A stretch of 64,000 nucleotides of DNA from Sinomonas terrae (lineage in GTDB: Bacteria > Actinomycetota > Actinomycetes > Actinomycetales > Micrococcaceae): assembly GCF_022539255.1 (NCBI RefSeq), contig NZ_JAKZBV010000001.1, forward strand, positions 4,400,285 to 4,464,284. Direction: 5' to 3'. The notes below the pieces were generated by a model that saw nothing but the letters and a program-made list of their open reading frames with translations, had not been told where the DNA came from and ran no database searches. The position numbers and the translations under genes were made by a program. Each line of letters begins with the position of its first letter. The first letter of the stretch is position 1. Shown here piece by piece: positions 1-8,500 of the stretch.

Positions 1-428
1 GCACGTCGCGGCAGATCGGTTCAGCGCTCGGGATCGCGGTGCTCGGGACGGTCCTCTTCTCCTCGGCCTCCGGGCTCCTCTCGAGTGCGTTGGACAGCCG
101 AGGCATTCCGGCCGCCGAGCGCGACGGGCTCGTCTCCGCCGTCGTCGACAGCTCCGGAGCCGCGATCTCCCAGCTCGCCGCGGCCCCTGCCACGGCTGCC
201 GTCGCCGTCGACGCGAAGGCGGCCTTCTCGGAGGGGACGCGCTACGCCGCATGGTCCGCGGCAGCATTCCTCGTCGTCGGCCTCGCGGCGACGCTCTCAC
301 TCGGAGGCCCACTCGTGGGCCGCAGCGACGAGGTCACGGACGAAGCGTCGGAAACTCACCAGCTTCTAGCGGCCCCCCACGGCGTGGCGCACGACGACGG
401 CGGCGAGTCGCGCCGTCGTCGTCCCTGA
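1..428 (+). CDS. MFS drug exporter, C-terminal fragment
   Basis: The gene starts before the window; the frame is open from base 3 and ends at TGA 426-428, giving about 141 residues. The visible part opens with SRQIGSALGIAVLGT, the helix pattern found late in 14-TM DHA2-family exporters. A hydrophilic loop with Ala-rich sequence follows, then one more hydrophobic helix (AAWSAAAFLVVGLAATLSL) and an Arg-rich cytoplasmic tail. The family exports drugs or metabolites by proton antiport; the substrate cannot be read from this piece. It converges tail to tail with the RNase Z gene: the two stop codons are directly adjacent. Confidence 0.75.
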   Translation, partial: TSRQIGSALGIAVLGTVLFSSASGLLSSALDSRGIPAAERDGLVSAVVDSSGAAISQLAAAPATAAVAVDAKAAFSEGTRYAAWSAAAFLVVGLAATLSLGGPLVGRSDEVTDEASETHQLLAAPHGVAHDDGGESRRRRP

Positions 429-1334
429 TCATGGTGAGACTCCAACACTGCCCGCCCGCCGCTTCGGGAACCCAAAGCGGTCCAGGTCCTGTGCGGCGCG
501 GACGACGGCGGAGCCGGCCTTCCGCCGAGCCTGCGCTTCCAGCTCGGTCACCTCGGGATAGCGGGACGAGAAGTGGGTGAGGACGAGGTTCCGGGCCCTT
601 GACTTGCCGGCAAGCTCGCCCGCCTGACCCGCGGTGAGGTGCCGGTACTGCTCGGCGAGGGCGCCGTCGTCGTCGCTGAAGGTGCTCTCGGCGACGAGGA
701 GGTCCGCCCCCTCCGCGAGTTGCTCCGCGCCCTCGCACTGGGCTGTGTCCATGACGAACGCGAAGCTCTGCCCGCGCCGCGGCACGCTCACGTCCTCGAG
801 CCGCACGCCGCCGAGCTGGCCCTCGCGCTGGAGCCGCCCAACGTCGGGCCCCGCGATCCCCGCGGCGGCGAGCCGCTCCGGCACGAGCGATCGGCCGTCC
901 GGCTCGGACAGCCGGTAGCCGTACGTCTCGATGCGGTGCTTGAGCGGCTGGACCTCGAGGCCGGGAGCGATCTCGCCCGGAGAATCGTGCGGCACGAGGC
1001 GGAGGTCGACGCCGGGCGACGAGATGGCGACGAGCGCCCGCACCATGAGGTCGCCGGACGCGGGGTAGTGCAGGTGGACGGGGTGCTCGACGCGGTCGAG
1101 GGCCATGCGCGAGAGCACGCCCGGGAGGCCGTAGCAGTGGTCGCCGTGGACGTGCGTGAGGCAGATGCGGGTGACGTCCGTACCGGCGACGCCGGCGTGG
1201 ATCATCTGCCGCTGCGTCCCCTCGCCCGGGTCGAACAGGAGTCCCTCGCCGTCCCAACGCAGGAGGTACCCGTTGTGGTTGCGGGTCCGGGTCGGGACCT
1301 GGGAGGCCGTGCCGAGGACCACGAGTTCGCGCAT
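429..1334 (-). CDS. rnz: Ribonuclease Z
   Basis: Metallo-beta-lactamase-fold tRNA 3' endonuclease, 301 aa, normal for bacterial RNase Z. Motif II THVHGDHCYGLPG is at residues 60-72 (zinc ligands His61, His63, Asp65, His66). A downstream MDTAQ supplies the bridging Asp and LTHFSSRY supplies the C-terminal His. The enzyme removes 3' trailers from tRNA precursors in the cytoplasm; this matters for genes without an encoded CCA, such as the tRNA-Ala here. Starts at ATG 1334. It lies head to head with the phosphatase gene, with 34 bp between. Confidence 0.93.
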   Translation of the reverse strand: MRELVVLGTASQVPTRTRNHNGYLLRWDGEGLLFDPGEGTQRQMIHAGVAGTDVTRICLTHVHGDHCYGLPGVLSRMALDRVEHPVHLHYPASGDLMVRALVAISSPGVDLRLVPHDSPGEIAPGLEVQPLKHRIETYGYRLSEPDGRSLVPERLAAAGIAGPDVGRLQREGQLGGVRLEDVSVPRRGQSFAFVMDTAQCEGAEQLAEGADLLVAESTFSDDDGALAEQYRHLTAGQAGELAGKSRARNLVLTHFSSRYPEVTELEAQARRKAGSAVVRAAQDLDRFGFPKRRAGSVGVSP

Positions 1335-1368
1335 GCTGCCTAGAGTATGCGCCGCCTAGACTGGCGAG

Positions 1369-2058
1369 GTGCGCCTGCTTCTCATCCGCCACGGACAGAC
1401 CCCTTCGAACGTCCGCGGCGCGCTCGACACCGCCTTCCCCGGCGCCGGACTCACGCCCCTCGGCGAGGCCCAGGCCCGCGCGGTCCCGGACGCGCTCGCG
1501 CAGGAGCGGATCGCCGCCGTCTACGCCTCGCCCCTCGTCCGGACGCAGCTCACCGCGGGGCCACTCGGGGAGACGTTGGGCGCGGACGTCCGCGTCCAGC
1601 CCGGGCTCGAGGAGATTTCCGCCGGTGGGCTCGAGATGCGCAGCGACCCCGAGGCCGTGGAGTCGTACGGCGAGTGCCTCGTCGCGTGGATGCGCGGGGA
1701 ACTGGAGCGGCCGATGTCAGGGGGCCCGACCGGCAGGGACTTCCTCGCTCGCTACGACTCCGCAGTCCGGGAGATCGCGGGCGCTCACCTCGGGAGCGAT
1801 ACCGTTGCCCTGTTCAGCCACGGCGCCGCCATCCGTGTGTACGGGGCCGTCATCTCGGGGATGGAGGGCGACGCGGCGGCCGAGCTCATGATCATGAACA
1901 CCGGCATGTGCGTGCTCGAGGGCAGTCCGGAGTCGGGCTGGGTGCTGGAGGAATGGCGGAGCGAGCCGCTCGGCGGCCTCGAACTCGAGGACCTCACTGC
2001 CCACGACGTCACCGGCGAGAGCGCCGACGAAGCGGCCCACGAGCCCCACCACCCCTAG
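1369..2058 (+). CDS. Histidine phosphatase family protein
   Basis: 229 aa, GTG start. The phosphohistidine motif LLIRHGQTPSN is at residues 4-14 (Arg7, His8) and the second active-site His is His151 in LFSHGAAIR. This is the phosphoglycerate-mutase-like superfamily; actinobacterial members act on varied phosphate esters, and the substrate is not visible here. The C-terminus is acidic and His-rich. The stop is followed at once by the 31-bp-period repeat array that separates it from the convergent lysG gene. Confidence 0.85.
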   Translation: MRLLLIRHGQTPSNVRGALDTAFPGAGLTPLGEAQARAVPDALAQERIAAVYASPLVRTQLTAGPLGETLGADVRVQPGLEEISAGGLEMRSDPEAVESYGECLVAWMRGELERPMSGGPTGRDFLARYDSAVREIAGAHLGSDTVALFSHGAAIRVYGAVISGMEGDAAAELMIMNTGMCVLEGSPESGWVLEEWRSEPLGGLELEDLTAHDVTGESADEAAHEPHHP

Positions 2059-2075
2059 CCCCACCCCAAGCCGTC

Positions 2076-2213
2076 TCGGGTACAGATAATCCCTGCCAGG
2101 TCCGTCTCGGGTACAGATAATCCCCCGTCCATCAGGATTATCTGTACCCGAATCCCCTCAGGGCTGGAATACCTGTACCCGAAACATCTCAGGGAGGGAT
2201 TATCTGTACCCGA
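2076..2213. repeat. 31-bp-period intergenic repeat array, cluster 1
   Basis: Five copies of the 17-bp unit TCGGGTACAGATAATCC. Two are forward (2076-2092, 2107-2123) and three inverted (2135-2151, 2166-2182 with two mismatches, 2197-2213). Successive same-strand copies start exactly 31 bp apart. Copies 2 and 3 form a perfect 17-bp inverted repeat around an 11-nt loop. The array fills the gap between two convergent genes, so folding as a bidirectional terminator is plausible. A second array lies at 37019-37155. Confidence 0.9.
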
Positions 2214-2219
2214 GACGTC

Positions 2220-3125
2220 TTAGGGGGTGAGGCCGCGGGCGGCGGCGCGGACGACGGCGCGCGTCACCTCCTCGAGGCCCGGCGAGTCGAGCGTCCACAC
2301 CTGCCAGTAGAGGCGCAGCTCCTCCGACCACGCGGGGTCGAGCTCCACGAGGGCGCCCTCGGGGTCCTGCTGGTCCGGGACCATGCCCCAGCCGAGCCCG
2401 GCGTGGACGGATTCGACGTACTGCACCGAGTCGGGAATGAAGTGCTGCGGAGGCGCCGCCTCAGGTGCGACGCGTGCGAGGAGGGCGAGCTGGTGGCTGT
2501 CCTTGCGGTCGTACTGCATGACGGGGGCGACGGCGAGCGCAGCCGGGGTGGGTCCCTCGGGGAACCAGCGGTCCACGAACTCCTTCGAGGCCTTCGCCCG
2601 GTAGACCATCGAGCCGAGCGGGCGGACGGTGCACCCCTGCACAGGCCGCGGTTCGGCGGTGACGGCAGCAACGGCGTCGCCCGAGCGGAGGAGGTCCGCG
2701 GTGGCGTGCTCGTCGTCGCGCAGCAGCTCGAGGGCGACCCGTCCGCCGAGGGCAATCTCGCGGATGGCGGCAGGAAGCCAGGTCGCGATCGAGTCGGCGT
2801 TGCCAACGATCGGTACCCGCAGCCGCTCGGCGCTCGGGCGAGGCGCGCCGTCGTCGTCCGCTTCGCTCGGTTCCCGGCCGCGGAGGGCCAGGACCGCCTC
2901 GTCGGCGAGGAGGAGCAGCTGGCGGGCCGAGCGCAGGAGCTGCTCCCCCGCCGGGGTGGGGCGGACGGGCTTGAGGCGCCGGACGAGGACGCTCCCCACG
3001 GACCGCTCGAGCGCCTTGATCCGCTGGCTCACCGCGGAGGGGGTGAGCCTGAGCTCGCCTGCCGCTGCCTCGAAGGTCTCGTTGTCGACGACGGCGGCGA
3101 GTGCCCTGAGCTGGTCCAGTTCCAT
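2220..3125 (-). CDS. lysG: LysR-family regulator of lysine/arginine export (LysG/ArgP)
   Basis: 301 aa. The N-terminal winged HTH includes LTPSAVSQRIKALERSVG (about residues 27-44), followed by a LysR effector-binding domain. The residue pattern (MELDQLRALAAVVDNETFEAAA start, SAVSQRIK helix) fits the ArgP/LysG/IciA subfamily. It is transcribed divergently from lysE across 69 bp, the classic arrangement in which LysG senses basic amino acids and activates lysE. A TAGAAT -10 box at 3132-3137 ends six bases before the ATG, so its mRNA is probably leaderless. Subfamily assignment rests on sequence plus neighbour. Confidence 0.88.
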   Translation of the reverse strand: MELDQLRALAAVVDNETFEAAAGELRLTPSAVSQRIKALERSVGSVLVRRLKPVRPTPAGEQLLRSARQLLLLADEAVLALRGREPSEADDDGAPRPSAERLRVPIVGNADSIATWLPAAIREIALGGRVALELLRDDEHATADLLRSGDAVAAVTAEPRPVQGCTVRPLGSMVYRAKASKEFVDRWFPEGPTPAALAVAPVMQYDRKDSHQLALLARVAPEAAPPQHFIPDSVQYVESVHAGLGWGMVPDQQDPEGALVELDPAWSEELRLYWQVWTLDSPGLEEVTRAVVRAAARGLTP

Positions 3126-3194
3126 GAAGATATTCTAATGTGGATACAAAAATAGTAAATTGATCTTCAGAAGGCCGAGACGTACCGTCGAAGA
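3126..3194. promoter_or_regulatory. Divergent lysG-lysE promoter/operator region
   Basis: The 69 bp between the two starts are clearly AT-rich against the GC-rich genes. For lysG (minus strand) TAGAAT at 3132-3137 is placed for transcription starting at the A of the ATG (3125). For lysE no clean hexamers stand out; activation by LysG would be expected to compensate for this. No exact LysG operator can be named from sequence alone. Confidence 0.55.
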
Positions 3195-3800
3195 GTGACC
3201 CCCTTCCTCACCGGCCTCGGAGCCAGCCTCGGCCTCATCGTCGCCATCGGCGCCCAGAACGCGTTCCTCCTGCGTCAGGGGATCAAGCGTGAGGGCGTCC
3301 TGCCGGTCGTCCTCGTGTGCCTCGCGAGCGACGCCATCCTGATCTTCGCGGGAGTCGCGGGAATCGGGGCCCTGATCCAGAGCGCTCCGGCTCTCCTCGT
3401 CGTCATCCGCTGGGTGGGAGCCGCGTTCCTCCTCACCTACGCCGCGTTCGCCGCCAAGCGCGCGCTGCATCCGGGGATCCTCGAGGCGGCTACTTCTCCG
3501 CGCGGCATGACGGCGTGGACCGCTGTGCTCACGGCGGCCGGGATCACATGGCTCAACCCGCACGTGTACCTGGACACCCTCGTGCTGCTCGGATCGCTCG
3601 CGAACGCCCAAGGCAGCCCGGGCAAGTGGCTCTTCGGCATCGGCGCCGCCACGGGAAGCGCCCTGTGGTTCCCGCTCATCGGCTTCGGGGCCCGCGGGTT
3701 GCGGGGCTTCTTCGCCAAGCCCGCGTCGTGGCGGATCCTCGACGGCTGCGTCGCCGTGCTCATGCTCGGCCTTGCGGTGGTCCTCGCGTCCGAGAGCTGA
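3195..3800 (+). CDS. lysE: LysE/ArgO-type amino acid exporter
   Basis: 201 aa with about six hydrophobic segments, the usual size of LysE translocators. The hallmark GLIVAIGAQNAFLLRQG is near residues 13-29 and a second conserved stretch, TWLNPHVYLDTLVLLG, is near 117-132. It exports lysine and arginine when internal pools rise. GTG start chosen because it directly precedes the conserved N-terminus. The divergent lysG partner supports the assignment. Confidence 0.9.
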   Translation: MTPFLTGLGASLGLIVAIGAQNAFLLRQGIKREGVLPVVLVCLASDAILIFAGVAGIGALIQSAPALLVVIRWVGAAFLLTYAAFAAKRALHPGILEAATSPRGMTAWTAVLTAAGITWLNPHVYLDTLVLLGSLANAQGSPGKWLFGIGAATGSALWFPLIGFGARGLRGFFAKPASWRILDGCVAVLMLGLAVVLASES

Positions 3801-3853
3801 GTCACGCCTCCTCGATTCGTTTGCGCCTGGGGAAGGGGAGGTAGTAGGCACGC

Positions 3854-5068
3854 ATGAAGGCAGTGGTCTGGCACGGCATAGGCGACATCCGACTCGACGA
3901 GGTTCCCGAACCCTCCCTCCAAAGCCCGCACGACGCGATCGTCCGCATCACGCGCTCGGCAATCTGCGGAACCGACCTGCATCTCGTCCGCGGAACGATG
4001 GCGGGAATGCAGGAAGGCACGATCCTCGGGCACGAAGCCGTAGGAATAGTGACCGCTGTCGGCGACGCTGTCCGGGGTTTCAGCGCCGGCGACCGTGTCC
4101 TCATCAATTCGACCATTTCCTGCGGTGCCTGCCGCTACTGCCGGATGGGCAAATCGGCCCAGTGCGACGTCGCCAACCCGAACGGCCCGCAGGCGGGGAC
4201 GAGCTTCTTCGGGGGCCCCGCGATGACTGGGCCCGTGGATGGGCTCCAAGCCGAGTACGCGCGGATTCCGTGGGCGCAGAACACGATGCATCCGCTCCCG
4301 GAGAACGTCTCAGACGAGCAGGCGATCCTCCTCTCGGACATCTTCCCGACGGGCTGGTTCGGCGCCGAACTCGCGGGCGTTCGGCGCGGCGACGTGGTCG
4401 TGGTCTTCGGCGCGGGGATCGTGGGACAGTTCGCGGCCGCCTCCGCCTTCAAGCAGGGCGCGGGGCGGGTCATAGTTGTCGACGGCGAGGAGACCCGTCT
4501 TGCGGCAGCCCTCTCCCAGAACTGCGAAATCGTGAACTTCAACACCGAGGACCCCGTGCAGACGATCATGGACCTCACGAACGGGATCGGCGCGGATGCC
4601 GTCATTGACGCCGTTGGCGTCGACGCCGAGCGCCCCAAGCAGGGTCCAGCTGCGGTCTCACCGGATGAGGGGGCGAAGTTCGACGGCGAGGTGCAGCAGA
4701 TTGCCCCGGATGCAGCTCCGCACGACGGACAGTGGAAGCCGGGCGATGGCCCTTCCCAAGTCGCCCGCTGGGCGGTCGAGGTGGTCGCGAAATGCGGCCG
4801 GATCGGCATCATCGGTGTGTACTCGCCGACGGTCGAGACGTACCCGATAGGGAAGGCGATGAACAAGAACCTGACCGTCCGCATGGGCAACTGCGACCAC
4901 CACTCGGTCACCCCGCCGCTCATCGACATGGTCGCGGCCCGGCAATTCGATCCGACGGCGCTCATCACCGAGCACGAGCCGATCGATTCCGCGATCGAGG
5001 CCTACGAGGCCTTCGACCGCCGTGAAGCCGGGTGGATCAAGGTCGAGCTCACACCCGCAGGGAGCTAG
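3854..5068 (+). CDS. Zinc-dependent alcohol dehydrogenase, formaldehyde-dehydrogenase-like
   Basis: 404 aa medium-chain dehydrogenase. Catalytic zinc site: Cys38 in CGTDLH and His60-Glu61 in ILGHEAVG. Structural zinc cysteines: 90, 93, 96 and 104 in SCGACRYCRMGKSAQC. The NAD-binding Rossmann motif is VFGAGIVGQFA. The extended insert after the nucleotide domain and the HHSVTPPLIDMV segment resemble glutathione-independent formaldehyde/threonine-type MDR enzymes. Substrate is uncertain. It stands alone on the plus strand, 53 bp after lysE. Confidence 0.85.
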   Translation: MKAVVWHGIGDIRLDEVPEPSLQSPHDAIVRITRSAICGTDLHLVRGTMAGMQEGTILGHEAVGIVTAVGDAVRGFSAGDRVLINSTISCGACRYCRMGKSAQCDVANPNGPQAGTSFFGGPAMTGPVDGLQAEYARIPWAQNTMHPLPENVSDEQAILLSDIFPTGWFGAELAGVRRGDVVVVFGAGIVGQFAAASAFKQGAGRVIVVDGEETRLAAALSQNCEIVNFNTEDPVQTIMDLTNGIGADAVIDAVGVDAERPKQGPAAVSPDEGAKFDGEVQQIAPDAAPHDGQWKPGDGPSQVARWAVEVVAKCGRIGIIGVYSPTVETYPIGKAMNKNLTVRMGNCDHHSVTPPLIDMVAARQFDPTALITEHEPIDSAIEAYEAFDRREAGWIKVELTPAGS

Positions 5069-5081
5069 CCGCCCGGGGGAG

Positions 5082-5570
5082 TTAGACGGCCGCCTCGAAC
5101 GCGGGGACGCTCAGCCGGTACGAGGGCAGCGACCACAGCCGCCGCGCCGCGAAGTCCTCAACGAGTTCCGCGAGTCCGACCGTCAGCCCGAGCGACGGGT
5201 CGGGAGCGAAGAGGAATGGCGTGATCCCGGCGTCGGCGAGGGCGTCCTCGGCAGCCTCCCGGTAGGTCACGCCCAGGCGCGGGTCGTACGTCGGCAGCTC
5301 CCCGTCGAGCCACACCACGCGGTCGAGCCCGCGGAGCGTCACGAAGTCGATGACGGCGTCGATCTTCCACCAGCCGCTCTCGACCCCTTCGGGCGGAAGG
5401 AAGCAGGCTTGCGGCAGCAGCCCGATGACGCGCGCCTGCTCGCGGCTGCTCTGCCGCCAGAACAGAGCCCGCTCATCGGCCACGGCACTCATCCTCCACA
5501 GGGCCGCGGCGCCGCCCCCGCGCGACGCGCCGAGTCGGCGAGCGTCGGCCACGAGCCCAAGTCCACCCAT
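5082..5570 (-). CDS. HAD-like protein lacking the catalytic N-terminal motif
   Basis: 162 aa. The C-terminal two thirds resemble small actinobacterial HAD-domain proteins: a hydrophobic strand with an acidic pair (DRVVWLDGELP) followed by a Pro-flanked strand and LGLTVGLAELVEDF. The usual first motif (DxDGVLN near the N-terminus) is missing; the first 25 residues are Gly/Ala/Arg-rich. A good ribosome site (GGAGAAGGGG) precedes the ATG at 5570. It may be a divergent family or a 5'-truncated remnant. Function unknown. Confidence 0.5.
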   Translation of the reverse strand: MGGLGLVADARRLGASRGGGAAALWRMSAVADERALFWRQSSREQARVIGLLPQACFLPPEGVESGWWKIDAVIDFVTLRGLDRVVWLDGELPTYDPRLGVTYREAAEDALADAGITPFLFAPDPSLGLTVGLAELVEDFAARRLWSLPSYRLSVPAFEAAV

Positions 5571-5769
5571 CCTCAGGTCCCCTTCTCCAGCGCATATAGG
5601 ATCCCATCATTGGACAGGTCTATTCCGCCTGTAAAGAGCGAATATATGTGCGAATCGAAGCCCATGGAGGGGCACGAGTTCACTTCTTCGCGCGCCCGAG
5701 GTCCCGGACGGGGAAATCTCCGACGCCAACGGAGGCTCCTGGACATCGGATATCGGGGCCCGAAACCGC

Positions 5770-6252
5770 CTACGAGACCTGCTCGGCGCCGGCCTCCTCC
5801 TGTGCCTCGAGCTGTGCGGCCAACGCCTGCAGCGCAGGGAGTGCCTGGTCGATCGCGTGACGGCTCTCGGCGCTGAGCCCCTCAAGGGCCCGGCGGATGC
5901 GCCGTTCGTTGGCCTGTTGCCAAGAGAGCAGGCGCTCCCGGCCGTCGGCGGTGAGATTGAGGACGACGGCGCGCCGGTCGCTTTCGTGGGCATGGCGCTC
6001 GAGGAGGCCGGACGTGACCATCTGCTGCACGAGGTTGCTCACAGTGTTCCGCGCCAAGTGCTGCCGCACGGCCAGCTCGCTCACCCCGAGGCCGGGCTCC
6101 TCCGCGAGACGTTGGAGCAATTCGACCTGCGCCATCGGCAGGGACTCCCAGGGCAGTTCCTCACGAACGCTCGCACGGAGCGTCCTCCGGAGACGCGTGA
6201 TGACATCGGTCAGAGACCACGCGTCGCCTGCCCCACGGGCACCTGAAGTCAT
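5770..6252 (-). CDS. MarR-family transcriptional regulator
   Basis: 160 aa, typical MarR size. A winged-HTH core includes LGVSELAVRQHLARNTVSNLVQQM (about residues 54-77), followed by the wing ESDRRAVVLNLTADG. It is transcribed divergently from the penicillin-binding protein gene across 100 bp that contain a 15-bp near-palindrome, a likely auto-operator. The ligand is unknown. The C-terminus is Glu/Ala-rich. Confidence 0.85.
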   Translation of the reverse strand: MTSGARGAGDAWSLTDVITRLRRTLRASVREELPWESLPMAQVELLQRLAEEPGLGVSELAVRQHLARNTVSNLVQQMVTSGLLERHAHESDRRAVVLNLTADGRERLLSWQQANERRIRRALEGLSAESRHAIDQALPALQALAAQLEAQEEAGAEQVS

Positions 6253-6289
6253 TCTTCAAGCCTAGACGAGATGGCCCCTACCGAGACCA

Positions 6290-6304
6290 GTTCTGTTACG
6301 GAAC
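6290..6304. promoter_or_regulatory. Candidate MarR operator between marR and pbp
   Basis: GTTCTGTTACGGAAC is a 15-bp inverted repeat (7-bp arms, one mismatch, one central base), 38 bp upstream of the MarR start and 49 bp upstream of the pbp start. The overlapping string CAGTTCTGTT recurs at 8567-8576 in front of the ClC gene, so one regulator may see both gaps. Confidence 0.4.
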
Positions 6305-6352
6305 ATCTTCGCTCTCAGGTTTCACCGATTCAGGCTCGATACCATTCGCGAT

Positions 6353-8497
6353 ATGGCCCCACGTAGGAAACCGTTGATCGACACGACCACAGCCCTGGGG
6401 AGGGTGCTTGCCTTCTTCAGCATCAGCGCTGTCTGCGGCATCCTCGTGGCCGGTCTCATGTCGCCCGCCGTCGCTCTGACGAGCGCCGCGGCCAACGGCT
6501 CCGTGCAGTTCTTCAACAGCCTTCCGAGCGACCTTACGGTAACGCCTCCATCGCAGTCCACGCGGATCCTCGCGGCCGACGGCTCGACGATCGGGACGGT
6601 CTTCACCGAGAACCGGACCGACGTCCCGCTGAGCCAGATGTCGATGAACATGCGGAACGCCATCGTGGCCATCGAGGACTACCGCTTCTACCAGCACGGT
6701 GGCATCGACCCGATGGGCATCCTCCGCGCGGTCACGATCGACGCAGGGGGTGCCCGGCAGGGCGCCTCGACTCTGACCCAGCAGTATGTGACGAACGTGC
6801 TCAATGAGGACCTCGTCACCCAGGGCAAGAGTGCGGACGTCGTCCTCAACGGGCAGAAGGGCGTGGGCGACAAGCTGCGCGAGATGAAGCTCGCCATCGC
6901 CCTCGAGAAGCAGTACTCGAAAGACCAGATCCTCCAGGGCTACCTCAACATCGTCCCGTTCAGCGGCAACGCCTACGGGGTCGAGGCCGCGAGCCAGTAC
7001 TTCTTCTCGGAGGACGCCAGCGCCCTGACGATCCCACAGGCCGCGCTCCTCGCGGGCCTCGTCAATGGCCCCGGGTACTACGACCCCACCACGTACCCGG
7101 ACAGGGCCGTCTCACGCCGCAACCTCGTGCTCGACGCGATGCTCACGCACGGCTACATCAACCAGGCCCAGCACGACGCGGCGGTCAAGACCCCGCTCCA
7201 GCTCAAGCTCAACCCGCCGAAGCAGGGCTGCCCGTACTCAACGACGCCGTACTTCTGTGACTACGTTCTGCATCAGGTCGAGAACGACCCTGCCTACGGC
7301 GCGACTCCCCAGGACCGCGTCCAGAGGGTCATGAGCGGCGGCCTCACGATCAAGACGACGCTCGATCCCCGCCTGCAGGCTCCCGCCCAGCAGCAGGTCG
7401 ATGCGACCGCGGGCGCAAACCCCGACAAATGGGGCGCCTCCCTCGTGACGGTCCAACCCGGCACGGGAAAGATCGTGGCGATGGCGCAGAACACGCGAAT
7501 GCTCGGGGGCCAGGGGAGCGGCTTCGTCACGACCTACAACTTCAACGTCGACAGCGCCGATGCGAGTGGCAATCCCCTCGGCGGCGTGGGCGGCATGCAG
7601 CCCGGCTCGACCATGAAACCGGTCACCCTCGCAGCATGGCTGAACGAGGGCAAGCCCACCAACCAGATCGTCAACGCCGCGCAGCGGGTGTACCCCTTGA
7701 ACTACCCGTGGAGAGACACGTGCGCCAAGGTCACCGGGGCGTACGACGACGCCGAGGTCGGCTTGGGTGCCGCGAACGACCTTCAGAACGATGAGCCCAA
7801 CTGGTACTACCCGATGAGCGTGCGGGAGGGCATCACCCAGTCGATCAACACCGCGACCTTTGCCTCCGCTGCCGGCCTCAACGACTTCTGCGACATCCAG
7901 CGCGCCGCTGACGCCCTCGGCATGCACAACGGCGCGGGCAACGGCCAGAAGCTCGACCTCTCTATCCTCGGCAACCTCCTCGGCGGAATGAACGTCGCGC
8001 CGCTCACGATGGCCAACGCGTTCGCGACGTTCGCCGCTGACGGAACGTACTGCACACCGATCTCCATCACAGAGGTCGACGATGCCCAGGGCAAGAAGAT
8101 CGGCGGCCAGAACCAGAGCTGCCAGACCAACGCCCTCAAACCGGGCGTGGCCCAGGCTGCGACGAACGTCCTCCAGGACGTCATCACGAAGGGTTCCGGC
8201 CTGCTCATCCCCCAGAAGCTCGGCGTCCCGGACGCGGCCAAGACGGGTACCAACCAGTACAACAACCAGACGTGGGTCGTCGGGTACACGAGGGGCCTTT
8301 CGACGGCGTCCTTCTTCGGGGATCCCTTCAACGCAACTGCTCGCCTCGGCCGTGACATCACGGTCAACGGGCAGTACTACCCGGTCGTCGACGGCGCCTA
8401 CATCGCCGGTCCCCAGTGGGCGAAGTACATGCAGCAGGTTGTGGGCTACTACGACCACGGCAACTTCGATCCGCCGCCCCAGAATCTCATCGGCTGA
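6353..8497 (+). CDS. Class A penicillin-binding protein (transglycosylase/transpeptidase)
   Basis: 714 aa bifunctional peptidoglycan synthase. One N-terminal membrane anchor (about residues 15-38). GT51 glycosyltransferase domain with EDYRFYQHGG (Glu108) and QGASTLTQQYV (136-146). Transpeptidase domain with the nucleophile in GSTMK (Ser419, Lys422), SIN at 497-499 and KTGT at 630-633. All catalytic motifs are intact, so it should polymerise and cross-link glycan strands and bind beta-lactams. There is no C-terminal PASTA domain. Similar actinobacterial proteins are called PonA/PBP1; paralogue identity is not assigned. Confidence 0.92.
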   Translation: MAPRRKPLIDTTTALGRVLAFFSISAVCGILVAGLMSPAVALTSAAANGSVQFFNSLPSDLTVTPPSQSTRILAADGSTIGTVFTENRTDVPLSQMSMNMRNAIVAIEDYRFYQHGGIDPMGILRAVTIDAGGARQGASTLTQQYVTNVLNEDLVTQGKSADVVLNGQKGVGDKLREMKLAIALEKQYSKDQILQGYLNIVPFSGNAYGVEAASQYFFSEDASALTIPQAALLAGLVNGPGYYDPTTYPDRAVSRRNLVLDAMLTHGYINQAQHDAAVKTPLQLKLNPPKQGCPYSTTPYFCDYVLHQVENDPAYGATPQDRVQRVMSGGLTIKTTLDPRLQAPAQQQVDATAGANPDKWGASLVTVQPGTGKIVAMAQNTRMLGGQGSGFVTTYNFNVDSADASGNPLGGVGGMQPGSTMKPVTLAAWLNEGKPTNQIVNAAQRVYPLNYPWRDTCAKVTGAYDDAEVGLGAANDLQNDEPNWYYPMSVREGITQSINTATFASAAGLNDFCDIQRAADALGMHNGAGNGQKLDLSILGNLLGGMNVAPLTMANAFATFAADGTYCTPISITEVDDAQGKKIGGQNQSCQTNALKPGVAQAATNVLQDVITKGSGLLIPQKLGVPDAAKTGTNQYNNQTWVVGYTRGLSTASFFGDPFNATARLGRDITVNGQYYPVVDGAYIAGPQWAKYMQQVVGYYDHGNFDPPPQNLIG

Positions 8498-8500
8498 ATC

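Noticed and set aside
2076..2213. CRISPR array
   Set aside because: Units are short, occur in both orientations, spacers are 14 bp and alike in the second cluster, and no cas gene is near.
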